Positions 55,401 to 63,381 of a DNA stretch of 64,000 nt are shown in pieces; position 1 is the first letter of the stretch, and each line of letters starts with the position of its first letter. The DNA is from Deltaproteobacteria bacterium (GTDB lineage Bacteria; Myxococcota_A; Bradymonadia; REDH01): positions 29,783 through 93,782 of the forward strand of contig REDH01000081.1 in NCBI GenBank assembly GCA_007693585.1, read 5' to 3'. The notes beneath the pieces were generated by a model. That model worked only from the letters and a program-made list of their open reading frames with translations, was not told the DNA's origin and searched no databases. A program made the translations under genes and the position numbers.

Positions 55401-58400
55401 GAAGGGATCACCGTCCCGCCACAGGGCCATCACGTCGGCCTCACGCCCCGCCATGCCGAGGGCGTCGGCCAGCGCGAGGAGCGGCGCTTCGGGGGCCGGC
55501 AGCGCGGTCCCGGAGGCCAGGAAGTCGGAGAGCGGGGCCACGCGACCGTTGGAGACGTGTAGCACGACGAGATCCACCTTCGCGGCGAGCGCCGAAGGCT
55601 CGGTCTCCTCGAGGACGCGGGCGCCGGCGTCCCGCAGCGCGGCGCGGAGTGCGTCCGCGATCCCGTCCTGCACGCCGATGACAACCGCATGGCGCCCGGC
55701 GAGGGTCCGGAGGTCCGCGGCGGGGCGTGTTGCCGTGTGCCAGCCCGGCACGGCGCGGGCGAGCGGGGCGTCGTCGTCGATGTCCTCGCCTCCGGCGTCT
55801 CCACCTCCTCCGCGCGCGAAGGTCAGGATGTCCTGGATGGTCGGGCTGTTGACGAAGAGTTCGCGGGGAATGCCCTTCATGCCGGGCACGAGCTTCATCA
55901 GCTCCTCGCCCAGGTCGGAGACCATCATGGAGTCGAAGCCGAGGTCCTCGACGAGGCGCATCTCGATGCGGACGGCGTCGCGTGGGTAGGCGGAGACGCG
56001 GGCGACAGCGTCGAGGAGCCCTTCCTCGAGGGGGTCGGTCTGGTCGTCGGCGGACGGCGCCGCGGCGGATGCGGCGGTCTGGAGCGCGGCGACCGGCTCG
56101 GCGTGCTGCTGGGCGCGGACGGCGGGGGAGCCCTGGATGGTGAGGGCGTTCACGCCTTCAGTGGTGTCGCGGACGGACCAGTAGGGTTCGCGCGGCAGGC
56201 GGGTGGGCGGCAGGGAGGCGTGCCGCTCGCTGCCGGCGAGGAGCGGCTCGGTGTCGAGGTCGACGCCGTGGACCCAGAGGGCGCCGAGGCCGCGCAGGAG
56301 GGAGGCGCCGCCGTCGCGATCGTCGTCGGCGGCGAGGGTGACGATGCGGGTGGGCGACTCGCCGAGGGCGCCGCGAACGAAGCTGTGGAGGGGGCCACCG
56401 GCGCCGACCTGGAGCCAGAGGGTGGCGCCGAGCTCGCGGCACTGCTCGAGGGCGCCGGCGAAGTCGACCGGGGAGGCGGCGTGACGCGCGAAGATGGCGC
56501 GGGTGTGCTCGGGGCCTTCGTGGGGGTGGTCGTCGATGCAGGAGGCGAGCGGGACGAGCGGCGCGCTGAGCGCGAGGGCCTCGACGGCGTCGGTGAGGTC
56601 GACGTCGGCGAAGACCTGGGAGTGGAAGCCGTGGGAGACGTTGAGGAGGACGGCGCGGATGTCCTTCTCCTCGGCGCGGCGGGCGACTTCACGGACGGCC
56701 TCGGTGGTGCCGGAGACGACGAACTGCCGCGGGTGGTTGATGTTGGCGATCATGGCGCCGGGCACGAGGAGAGCCTCGACCTGCTCGCGGGGGGCGAGGA
56801 TGGCGGCCATGGTGCCGGGGTCGCCCTGCACGGCGGCCATGGCGGCGCCGCGGGCGGCGGTGAAGCGTGCGCCGTCCTCGACGGAGAGGGCGCCGGCGGC
56901 GACGGCGGCTGTGAACTCGCCGACGGAGTGTCCTGCGCAGACGACGGGCGTCACGCCGACTTCGTCGAGGAGGGCGGCGAGGGCCGCGCCGACGCCGAAG
57001 AGTGCGGGCTGGGCGTTCTCGGTGCGGGTGAGCTCGGCGTTGGCGGCCTCGAGGGCGGCCTCGTCGTCCGGGGTGCCGGGGTCGAGCAGCGCGCGCAGGG
57101 GGCGGGAGAGCCGCCCTTCGAGGGAGCGTTCGACGGCGGCGAGCACGGCCTCGGTGCGGGGGAAGCGGCGGCGGATGTCCCGGAGCATGCCGACGCGCTG
57201 GGCGCCCTGCCCCGGGAAGAGGAAGGCGACGCGGGGGGGCTGCTCGTCGGCGGTGCCGGCGACGACGAGGTCGTCCTGTTCGCCGGTGGAGACGGCGCGG
57301 AGCCGGCGGACGGCCTCATCGAGGGTGGCGGCGACGATGGCGGCGCGGGCGGGCTGGAGGCGTCGGCGGGCGAGGGCGCGTGCGGCGGCGGTGAGGGAGG
57401 TGTCGGGCTGGTCCTCGAGGGCATCGGCGGTGTCCGCGGCGAGGCGGCGCAGGGCGTCGGTGTCGGGCGCGGAGAGGAGGAGCAGCTCGGGCGCGGGTCG
57501 GCCCTCGAGGCGGATGGCCTCGCGGCGGGGGTCCGCTGCGGGCGCGGGCCGGCGCGGCGGACTGGCGAGGACGACGTGGGCGTTGGTGCCGCCGAAGCCG
57601 AAGGCGGAGACGCCGGCGACGCGGTTCTCGGCGTCCCAGGGCTCGGCGGCGGTGGGGATGCGGAAGGGGCGCTCGTCGAGGCGGAGGTCGGGCTTGGCGG
57701 ACTCGAAGCCGGCCATGGGCGGGCGGACGCCGCGCTCGATGCTGAGGGCAGCGCGCAGCAGTCCGGCGATGCCGGCGGCGCTCATGGTGTGGCCGACGTT
57801 GGCCTTCGAGGAGCCGAGGACCACATCGGAGGCGTGTTGTCCGAGGGCTTCGTGGAGGCCGTCGACCTCGATGACATCGCCGACCTGGGTGCCCGTACCG
57901 TGGCACTCGACGTAGCCGAGGGAGGCGGGGTCGAGTCCCGCGTTCTCCCACGCGCCGGAGACGACCTCGACCTGACCCTCGCGGATCGGGGCCATGGGGC
58001 CGTCGGTGCCGCCGTCGTTGTTGGTGAAGGCGCCGTGGATGACGGCGGCGATGCGGTCGCCGTCAGCGAGGGCGTCGTCGAGGCGCTTGAGGATCACGGC
58101 GCCGGCGCCATCCCCCTGGAGGAAGCCGTCGGCGCGGGTGTCGAAGGGCAGGCAGGTGCCCGATCGGCTCATGGCGCCGATTCGGGAGAAGGCGATGTGG
58201 TGCTCGGGGGTGAGGCAGACGTAGACGCCGCCGGCGAGGGCGACGTCGAGGGCTCCGGAGCGCAGGTGCTGGACGGCGTCGTAGACGGCGACGAGGGCGG
58301 AGGAGCACGCCGAGTCGACGGAGTAGGCGGGCCCGTGGAGGTTGAGCTCCTGGGCGACGATGGCGCTGATCATGTTGTTGAGCAGGCCCGGCGCGGAGAA

Positions 58401-58937
58401 CGGGCGGGCGCTGACGACGCGGGAGACGGCGCGTCCGATGGCCTCGACGTCCGCGGGGTCGACTTCGCCCAGGGCGCCGTTGGCCATGAGCTGGGCGACG
58501 AGGCGGCTGCCGGAGAGCGTCTTGTACTCGTTGGCGGTGACGCCCATGAACACGCCGGTGCGGCGTGGCAGGTCGTCGACGGCGAGTCCGGCGTCCTCCA
58601 GGGCCTGCAGGCTCACTTCGAGGGCGAAGCGCTGCTGGGGGTCCATGACCTCGACGCGGCGGGGGGGAATGCCGAGGGCGATGGCGGGGAAGGAGCGCAC
58701 ATCCTCGATGAACGCGCCACCGGGGATGGTGGAGCGGTCGGCCCGTCGGGGGTTCGGGTCATAGAACGCCTCATGGTCCCAGCGATCCTTCGGGATACCG
58801 GAGAAGCCGTGACGGCCTTCTGCGGTCATCCTCCAGTAGGCGTGCAGGTCGTGGGCGCCGGCGAACCGGGCGCCCATGCCGATGATCGCGATGGGGGAGG
58901 CGGGGCGATCGCCGTGACGGGAGGGGGAGTCGGACAT
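52455..58937 (-). CDS. Type I PKS fused to alpha-oxoamine synthase (KS-AT-ACP-KR-DH-AOS)
   Basis: 2160 residues from ATG 58937. Order: KS (about 15-450; Cys211 in DSACSSA, His in ECHGTGT and NVGHTMSAAG), AT (about 580-880; GHSVGE Ser671), ACP (about 975-1050; LGFDS Ser1003), KR with structural half (about 1090-1440; TGGTRGIGAK, YSAAN), DH (about 1480-1735; HAIEGTPIEP, DSAMQ), then a PLP enzyme (about 1775-2150; NYLGLSGDPRV, SGHATNVTTVG, VDEAHSFG, Schiff-base Lys in GTMSKSLASVGG). The last is of the AOS family (BioF, Spt, HemA). Domain order resembles PUFA/enediyne-type iterative PKSs. Expected product: a beta-hydroxy or enoyl thioester released by decarboxylative condensation with an amino acid. 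No thioesterase or ER domain. Confidence 0.95.
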   Translation of the reverse strand: MSDSPSRHGDRPASPIAIIGMGARFAGAHDLHAYWRMTAEGRHGFSGIPKDRWDHEAFYDPNPRRADRSTIPGGAFIEDVRSFPAIALGIPPRRVEVMDPQQRFALEVSLQALEDAGLAVDDLPRRTGVFMGVTANEYKTLSGSRLVAQLMANGALGEVDPADVEAIGRAVSRVVSARPFSAPGLLNNMISAIVAQELNLHGPAYSVDSACSSALVAVYDAVQHLRSGALDVALAGGVYVCLTPEHHIAFSRIGAMSRSGTCLPFDTRADGFLQGDGAGAVILKRLDDALADGDRIAAVIHGAFTNNDGGTDGPMAPIREGQVEVVSGAWENAGLDPASLGYVECHGTGTQVGDVIEVDGLHEALGQHASDVVLGSSKANVGHTMSAAGIAGLLRAALSIERGVRPPMAGFESAKPDLRLDERPFRIPTAAEPWDAENRVAGVSAFGFGGTNAHVVLASPPRRPAPAADPRREAIRLEGRPAPELLLLSAPDTDALRRLAADTADALEDQPDTSLTAAARALARRRLQPARAAIVAATLDEAVRRLRAVSTGEQDDLVVAGTADEQPPRVAFLFPGQGAQRVGMLRDIRRRFPRTEAVLAAVERSLEGRLSRPLRALLDPGTPDDEAALEAANAELTRTENAQPALFGVGAALAALLDEVGVTPVVCAGHSVGEFTAAVAAGALSVEDGARFTAARGAAMAAVQGDPGTMAAILAPREQVEALLVPGAMIANINHPRQFVVSGTTEAVREVARRAEEKDIRAVLLNVSHGFHSQVFADVDLTDAVEALALSAPLVPLASCIDDHPHEGPEHTRAIFARHAASPVDFAGALEQCRELGATLWLQVGAGGPLHSFVRGALGESPTRIVTLAADDDRDGGASLLRGLGALWVHGVDLDTEPLLAGSERHASLPPTRLPREPYWSVRDTTEGVNALTIQGSPAVRAQQHAEPVAALQTAASAAAPSADDQTDPLEEGLLDAVARVSAYPRDAVRIEMRLVEDLGFDSMMVSDLGEELMKLVPGMKGIPRELFVNSPTIQDILTFARGGGGDAGGEDIDDDAPLARAVPGWHTATRPAADLRTLAGRHAVVIGVQDGIADALRAALRDAGARVLEETEPSALAAKVDLVVLHVSNGRVAPLSDFLASGTALPAPEAPLLALADALGMAGREADVMALWRDGDPFHGGATSAVRTLGREWPGRICRNLCIGDGLSPVEIAAQTLAEWASVDRSPDVRLAPGARQVRALVPERAPARPERLLRASDVVLVTGGTRGIGAKLAAEIAPSGATVLLLGRGAPSEEAAALIAARPGRVHHVAADVTDAAALQAALAPHPAVTVLVHAAGVLADGPLGEVPAERAALARAVKVEGWVNALRAAGPGLEVALGVGSWAGRFGNRHQLHYSAANGLLASLSGAVGRARLAVSEFGPWTTSEMAQSIPEVIRATMRQEGVDFVGDRAGMDALVADLAHGEGICVRGRRLPLVVTASAAETTLDVETHPYLADHAIEGTPIEPMAMAADRLARAALAGVPAPFVLEGLELFEGITVKTPAKLRVTAEQGRAELRHADRDRLAWKARVAALEAPPETAFEVPEGGEAPTLSLAEFYDGLTFHGPLLQGIRSIERVGEDFVVGRVRTGQPAEWFAGAPAPEAWVIDPLAFDSAMQLAAYVAWIRYRRAGTPFACARFEQHRPWPAGELRAAVRFGERSADRFTADIAFLAEDGALIALASGVSAELRAVAGEEAESSVAVDAAEAPAEFEVKPEWVDFGAMQEVQELEMRLNMAEAFGLKNPYFDLHDGTARNTTLIDGRPHINFSSYNYLGLSGDPRVVKAATEAMEQFGTSVSASRIASGERPFHRELEAELAAAHGCEDAIVFTSGHATNVTTVGHLFGAKDLILHDELIHDSMLQGIKLSGAARRGFRHDDAAHLEQQLKALRHNYEKVLIVIEGVYSMDGDIADLPKFVALKERYGALLMVDEAHSFGTVGARGRGVHEHFGYADASCADLWMGTMSKSLASVGGWIAGKASVIRYLRYTAPGFVYSAGLPPAQGVAALTSLRLMLEEPERPQQLQRNAAFFCGLLQEKGLDTGPARGESPVVPVITGDSLQALQLSDRLLARGINAKPIVYPAVANDAARLRCFLSSTHTEAELAEAATAFAEELAAVRAG

Positions 58938-59079
58938 GGCTCAGGCTGCCTCCGTCCCGGACGGTCGCGGGACGGAATGGGAAGTGGGGAGAAGGCGGGG
59001 CGCTGGAACGTCGAGGGGCCGCGGGCCCGGGTGTTCAACCCCGGGGCGCGGCCCGCCGGTACCCTGCCTGGGCTGAGGT

Positions 59080-59328
59080 TCAGCCCTTCGCGTTGCGGAT
59101 GAGGCGGGCGAGATCGCCGAAGCTGGAGAGCTGGGCGAGCTCGTCGTCGGGGAAGGCGACGCCGGTTCGTTCCTCGACCGCGCCGACCATCTCCATGGCG
59201 GTCACGGAGTCGAGGTTCAGTTCCTTGAGCCGGGTCTCGAGGGTGATGTTGGCGAAGTCGTCCTTGCGGGTGGGGGCCACCTCGAGGAGGGCTTCCTGGA
59301 AGAGGCCGATGAGTTCGTTGTCGGTCAC
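59080..59328 (-). CDS. Acyl carrier protein
   Basis: 82 residues from GTG 59328 with GGAG upstream. Short four-helix ACP: the attachment Ser lies in LNLDSVTAMEMVGAVEERTG, preceded by the acidic TLETRLKELN and followed by DDELAQLSSFGDLARLI. It carries acyl groups on phosphopantetheine. Placed between the CFA-type methyltransferase and the PKS, it most likely accepts the fatty acyl group from the FAAL and delivers it to the PKS ketosynthase as starter. Confidence 0.92.
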   Translation of the reverse strand: MTDNELIGLFQEALLEVAPTRKDDFANITLETRLKELNLDSVTAMEMVGAVEERTGVAFPDDELAQLSSFGDLARLIRNAKG

Positions 59329-59389
59329 GGTGTCACTCCGTCGGTTCGGGAAGGGGGGCCGGATGCCGGCGCGGAGGCTGGCGAGCGGG

Positions 59390-60241
59390 TCAGTCGATAC
59401 GACGCAGCTTGTACTGCGCAAGGGACTGGTAGTGCATCTGGAAGCCACGCACGCACGTGCGCAGGTAGCGGTCGTAGTCGTCGAAGACCTGATCGCCCCA
59501 CTTCTGACGGATGAAGCTCTCGTGGCTTCGCATGCGGCGGAGCCACTCGGCGCAGGTCTTCTCGTAATGCTCGCGGCGGGTGTGGACCTCCATGATCTCC
59601 CAGTAGGGGCTCACGGCGCGGATGATGTCCTCGAGCCGCAGGGAGAGTCCGCCGGGGAAGATCTGGTAGGTCACCCAGCCGATGTCGCGAAGGTCCTCCC
59701 GGTTGCGGGGGACGCGGTCGCGCAGGATGGTCTGGAGGCCGAACCAGGCGCCGGGGTTGGTCCACTCGTGGGCGAGCCGGAAGTAGTCGCGGTACATGGC
59801 GACGTGCTTGCCCTCGCGCACTTCCTCGGGGGTGGCGATGTGCTCCATCATGCAGATGGAGATGACCGAATCGAACTTCTTCTCCGGCCGGAAGTCGCGG
59901 TAGTCGCAGACGTGGGCGGAGACGCCGGGAACGGCCCGCCGTTCGATCTCCGCGTGCTGAGCGCGCGAGAGCGTGATGCCGACCACGTCCTTCACCCCGC
60001 GGTCCTTGGCGAGGTACTCGATGTTGGCGCCCCAGCCGCAGCCGATGTCGAGGACGCGCTTGTCGGGGTTGACCTTCGCGGCATCGTGGAGCCACGCGAG
60101 CTTGTTGACCTGGGCCTGCTCGAGGGTCTCGTTCTCGTCGAGATAGAGGGCACAGGTGTAGTTCATGCGCTCGTCGAGCCACAGCCGGAAGAACTCGTTT
60201 CCGACGTCGTAGGAGACCTCGACTTCATCCTGGGTAGACAT
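59390..60241 (-). CDS. CFA-synthase-type SAM methyltransferase
   Basis: 283 residues from ATG 60241. Family of cyclopropane-fatty-acyl and mycolate methyltransferases: N-terminal SYDVGNEFFRLWLDERMNYTCALY, SAM motif VLDIGCGWGANIEYLA, and EHYEKTCAEWLRR near the end. These enzymes add a methylene or methyl to a lipid double bond. The coregulated desaturase would supply the double bond. It could act on the fatty acid, an ACP-bound chain or the final amino-lipid. Start chosen for homology; upstream open frame looks random. Confidence 0.9.
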   Translation of the reverse strand: MSTQDEVEVSYDVGNEFFRLWLDERMNYTCALYLDENETLEQAQVNKLAWLHDAAKVNPDKRVLDIGCGWGANIEYLAKDRGVKDVVGITLSRAQHAEIERRAVPGVSAHVCDYRDFRPEKKFDSVISICMMEHIATPEEVREGKHVAMYRDYFRLAHEWTNPGAWFGLQTILRDRVPRNREDLRDIGWVTYQIFPGGLSLRLEDIIRAVSPYWEIMEVHTRREHYEKTCAEWLRRMRSHESFIRQKWGDQVFDDYDRYLRTCVRGFQMHYQSLAQYKLRRID

Positions 60242-60288
60242 GTCCTCGTCCTGGGTGGGGGAGCGGTTGGGGTGGGTGGAGGGTCTGG

Positions 60289-62079
60289 TCAGTCGCCGTT
60301 GCGCAGGCGGTGCTTGACCCGGGTGATGAGGGAGCTGGCCATGTGACGGGCCAGGTTGACCTTGTCGCCGGTGGCCCCGGCGCTGCGGTTGCCGCTGCGC
60401 CCGAGCTTGCGCTGCAGGTAGAGGTCGCGCGTGCGACGTCGCTGGAGCTTCCCGGAGCTGGTCTTCGGGAGCTGCCCGGCCTCGAGGACCACGACCTCCT
60501 TCACGCTGAGGCTGAAGTGGTCCTTGACCGTGTCCGCCACGCGCGCGGCGAGGTCCTCCGGGCGCTCCGGACGGGCCTCGAGCGCGATGACCACCTCCTC
60601 GGTGGTCTCGCCCGGGATCGAGAACGCCACGACGTTGCCCGGCCGCACGCCTTCGATGGCCGCCACGGGCCACTCGATCGACTGCGGGTGATAGTTCCGG
60701 CCGTTGACGATGATCAGGTCCTTCATCCGGCCGGTGACGTAGACGTTGCCGTCGAGCACGTAGCCGAGGTCTCCGGTGTGCAGCCAGCCGTCGCGGAACG
60801 CCTCGGCGGTGGCCTCCGGGTTGCCGAAGTACCCGGGCGCCACGCTCGGGCCCCGGAAGCACAGCTCCCCCTCGCGCCCCTCGGGCAGGACGGTGCCGTC
60901 GGCATCCATCACCGCCACGTCATGCTCGGGAAACCAGCCGCCGCACGCCACGTGCTCGAGGGTCTCGCGCCCCGACTCCGCCGGGATCGCCCGCCCTTCG
61001 GCCTGGAAGACCTCCTTGTCCACCACCCGGGTCCGGAAGACCTCGTCCACGGGCTTGAGCCCGATGGCGAGGGTCGCCTCGGCCATCCCGTAGGCCGGGA
61101 GCACGGCCTCGCGGCGCATGCCGCAGTGTTCGTGGAAGTGGTCAGTGAACTGCCGCACCACCGACGCGGAGATCGGCTCGGCGCCCACCCCGACGAAGCG
61201 CAGGCGAGACAGGTCCCAGCGCTCGAGATCCGCTGGCCGGGACCGCCGGACGGCGAGTCCCAGCGCGAAGGGCGGCGCGAACGTGGACGTCGCCCCCTTC
61301 GCGTGGATGGTCTCCATCCAGCAGTTCGGCCGCTTCAGGAACCGCAGCGTCGGAATGAATACCGAAGGCACGCCCCAGTAGAGCGGCGAGATGACGAAGC
61401 CGATCAGCCCCATGTCATGATAGAGGGGCAACCAGCTCACCGCCACGTCCCGGCTGGCATCCATCTCGAGCCCGGGCCCCATGATGCCCTTGCAGTTGGC
61501 GTACAGGTTCCCGTGGGTCACGATGACGCCCTTGGGCGTGCTCGTGCTGCCGGACGTGTACTGCAGGAAGCAGATGTCGTCCGGCCCGATCTCCGGGAAC
61601 GTCGCCTTGTCCGCGTCTCCCTCCAGCCGCTCCACGTAGCTCAGCCGCTTGAGGCTCGGCACCTTGTCGACCAGGCTCCAGAGCAGGTTCTTGAGCTTCT
61701 CGGAGACCACCAGCTCCGTGGCACCCGCAGTGGTCAGGATGCTGGTGATCTTGTCGACGTAGTTGTCGAGGTCCCCGAGGGCGACCGGCGGGTACAGCGG
61801 CACGGGGATGATGCCGGCGCGGACGGCGCCGAGAAAGGTGACGACGAAGTCCTCGGGCTCGATGAGCACGAGGCCCATGCGGTCGCCCTTCCCGAGACCG
61901 AGCTCCTGGAGAGCGTGGGCGCGCGCCGCCGTCACCCGATCGAGCTCGGGGAAGGGGTAGTGCGTCTCCTTCCCGGTCAGGTCCTGGAAGGTGTAGCCGT
62001 GCTCCGGCCAGTAGCGGCCGACGTTGGCGAGGGCCTCGGCGAGGGTGCCGTTGGGGGCGATCTTGTCGTGGGTGCTCAT
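60289..62079 (-). CDS. Fatty acyl-AMP ligase (FAAL, FadD32-like)
   Basis: 596 residues from ATG 62079; GTG 62091 is an alternative. ANL-superfamily adenylation enzyme: LQYTSGSTSTPKGV P-loop, AYGMAEATLAIG, HTGDLGYVLDGNVYVTGRMKDLIIVNGRNYHP. The FAAL character shows in the long insertion around PPFALGLAVRRSRPADLERWDLSRLRF and lack of a typical CoA-binding C-terminal linker. FAALs activate free fatty acids as acyl-AMP and hand them to a carrier protein instead of CoA, feeding polyketide synthases. It lies just upstream of the methyltransferase and ACP. Confidence 0.94.
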   Translation of the reverse strand: MSTHDKIAPNGTLAEALANVGRYWPEHGYTFQDLTGKETHYPFPELDRVTAARAHALQELGLGKGDRMGLVLIEPEDFVVTFLGAVRAGIIPVPLYPPVALGDLDNYVDKITSILTTAGATELVVSEKLKNLLWSLVDKVPSLKRLSYVERLEGDADKATFPEIGPDDICFLQYTSGSTSTPKGVIVTHGNLYANCKGIMGPGLEMDASRDVAVSWLPLYHDMGLIGFVISPLYWGVPSVFIPTLRFLKRPNCWMETIHAKGATSTFAPPFALGLAVRRSRPADLERWDLSRLRFVGVGAEPISASVVRQFTDHFHEHCGMRREAVLPAYGMAEATLAIGLKPVDEVFRTRVVDKEVFQAEGRAIPAESGRETLEHVACGGWFPEHDVAVMDADGTVLPEGREGELCFRGPSVAPGYFGNPEATAEAFRDGWLHTGDLGYVLDGNVYVTGRMKDLIIVNGRNYHPQSIEWPVAAIEGVRPGNVVAFSIPGETTEEVVIALEARPERPEDLAARVADTVKDHFSLSVKEVVVLEAGQLPKTSSGKLQRRRTRDLYLQRKLGRSGNRSAGATGDKVNLARHMASSLITRVKHRLRNGD

Positions 62080-62162
62080 GGGGTCCGCCACAGGGCGACA
62101 GAGGGAAGACAGTCCATCGGGATGCCGAAGTCAGCGCGCGCTCCACACGATTCCGAAGCCCA

Positions 62163-63203
62163 TCAGGCCGCAGCCTCCCGGGATCCCTCGGCGGTGCGCT
62201 CGCGCAGCTCCGACCAGGTGATCATGCGGTTGGCCTCGGGGTCCCAGACGGCGAGCCGCAGGCACGCCGCCATGTCCGACGGACGCCACGAGGTGCGCCC
62301 GGGGTTCTGGAGCTCCGGGAGACCCGCGTAGGCTTCCGGCAACCGATAGAACGGGATACGGTGGTTGAGGTGGTGGATGTGGTGATAGCCGATGTTGCCG
62401 GTGAACCAGTGCAGGATCGACGGCATGTCGAACATGGACGAGCTCCGGAGCGCCGCGTGGTGGTAGTCCCACGACCGGCGGTCCCGAAGCTCGATGTCCG
62501 GGAAGTTGTGCTGCACGTAGAACAGGTAGGCACCCAGCCCCGTCGCCACCATCGCCGGCACCACGATCAGCGTGAGCGCCAGCACCCAGCCCGCCACGAG
62601 ACCGACCGCCACCGCAATGGCGATATGCGTCAACAGCGCAACCGGCCCGAGCCAGTGCTCCTTCGGGCTGCGCCGGAACGGCGAGATGCTCATGCCGATC
62701 GCGAAGACGGTGAAGTACCCGAGGAAGATGTTCAGCGGATGCCGCGCCGCCCGGTACAGGAACCGCTGGCGTGCGTTCATGCGCCGCCAGATGGGCAGCG
62801 TCACCACCGGATAGGACCCGATGGAGGACCCCAGCACCTTCGCGTTGTTGCGATGATGGTAGTCATGGGTCTCGCGCCACACGCTACCCGTGGACAACAG
62901 CCAGATGCCCGTCGCTTCCATCACCAGCTTGCCGGGCAGCGAGCCGTGCAGGATCGCGCCGTGCTGGTAGTCGTGGAAGAAGATGAACAGCCGAACGTAC
63001 GTCATGCCGAGCACCACACCGGCGAGCAGCTTCGCCCACCACCACGGCAGCAGGATGACCGCGGCCCAGAGTGCGGCGACCACCAGCAGCGTGCCGATCA
63101 GCAGGCGCCAGGTCCGTCCGCGATCCTCGGTCATGTACGCCCGGGTCGCCCGCTGGAGCAGCGCCCCGTCGCGCGCCGTGCCCGTCTGCGTCTCGTTGCT
63201 CAT
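62163..63203 (-). CDS. Membrane-bound fatty acid desaturase
   Basis: 346 residues from ATG 63203. Three di-iron histidine boxes in the FA_desaturase order: HDYQH (about 83), HDYHH (about 115) and HHIHHLNH (about 265), with TM helices around 35-75 and 170-235. It inserts a double bond (or hydroxyl) into an acyl chain using O2. First gene of the apparent lipid operon; the promoter region upstream contains a palindrome. The double bond could serve the CFA-type methyltransferase, or belong to the final lipid. Confidence 0.92.
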   Translation of the reverse strand: MSNETQTGTARDGALLQRATRAYMTEDRGRTWRLLIGTLLVVAALWAAVILLPWWWAKLLAGVVLGMTYVRLFIFFHDYQHGAILHGSLPGKLVMEATGIWLLSTGSVWRETHDYHHRNNAKVLGSSIGSYPVVTLPIWRRMNARQRFLYRAARHPLNIFLGYFTVFAIGMSISPFRRSPKEHWLGPVALLTHIAIAVAVGLVAGWVLALTLIVVPAMVATGLGAYLFYVQHNFPDIELRDRRSWDYHHAALRSSSMFDMPSILHWFTGNIGYHHIHHLNHRIPFYRLPEAYAGLPELQNPGRTSWRPSDMAACLRLAVWDPEANRMITWSELRERTAEGSREAAA

Positions 63204-63381
63204 GTTCTCGTGTCCATCCGGAATCTCACCTGCGGCGCACTTCCCGAAGTGACCGCGCCGCTTCCGACCGTGGCGAAACGACACGGGGCTGCTAGCACAC
63301 CCCCGTCGTGCAAGGCAAGCGGGCGGAATACCGGGAGGAAACCTACCGATCGGTCTGTTCGCCCCCCCGCTTCACTTCCGG
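63204..63381 (-). promoter_or_regulatory. Lipid operon upstream region with 10-bp palindrome
   Basis: 178 bp between the MBL-fold gene and the desaturase. On the minus strand TTGCCT (63318-63313) with CTAGCA 17 bases on (63295-63290) is a weak promoter candidate. ACCGATCGGT (63345-63354), a perfect palindrome, sits about 26 bases upstream of that -35. It resembles TetR-family operators. No such regulator gene is in the window. Confidence 0.45.

Noticed and set aside
55689..59102. A plus-strand open frame of 1137 codons opposite the PKS
   Set aside because: Gly/Ala/Asp-rich shadow of the PKS in antisense. The minus strand shows every PKS catalytic motif.
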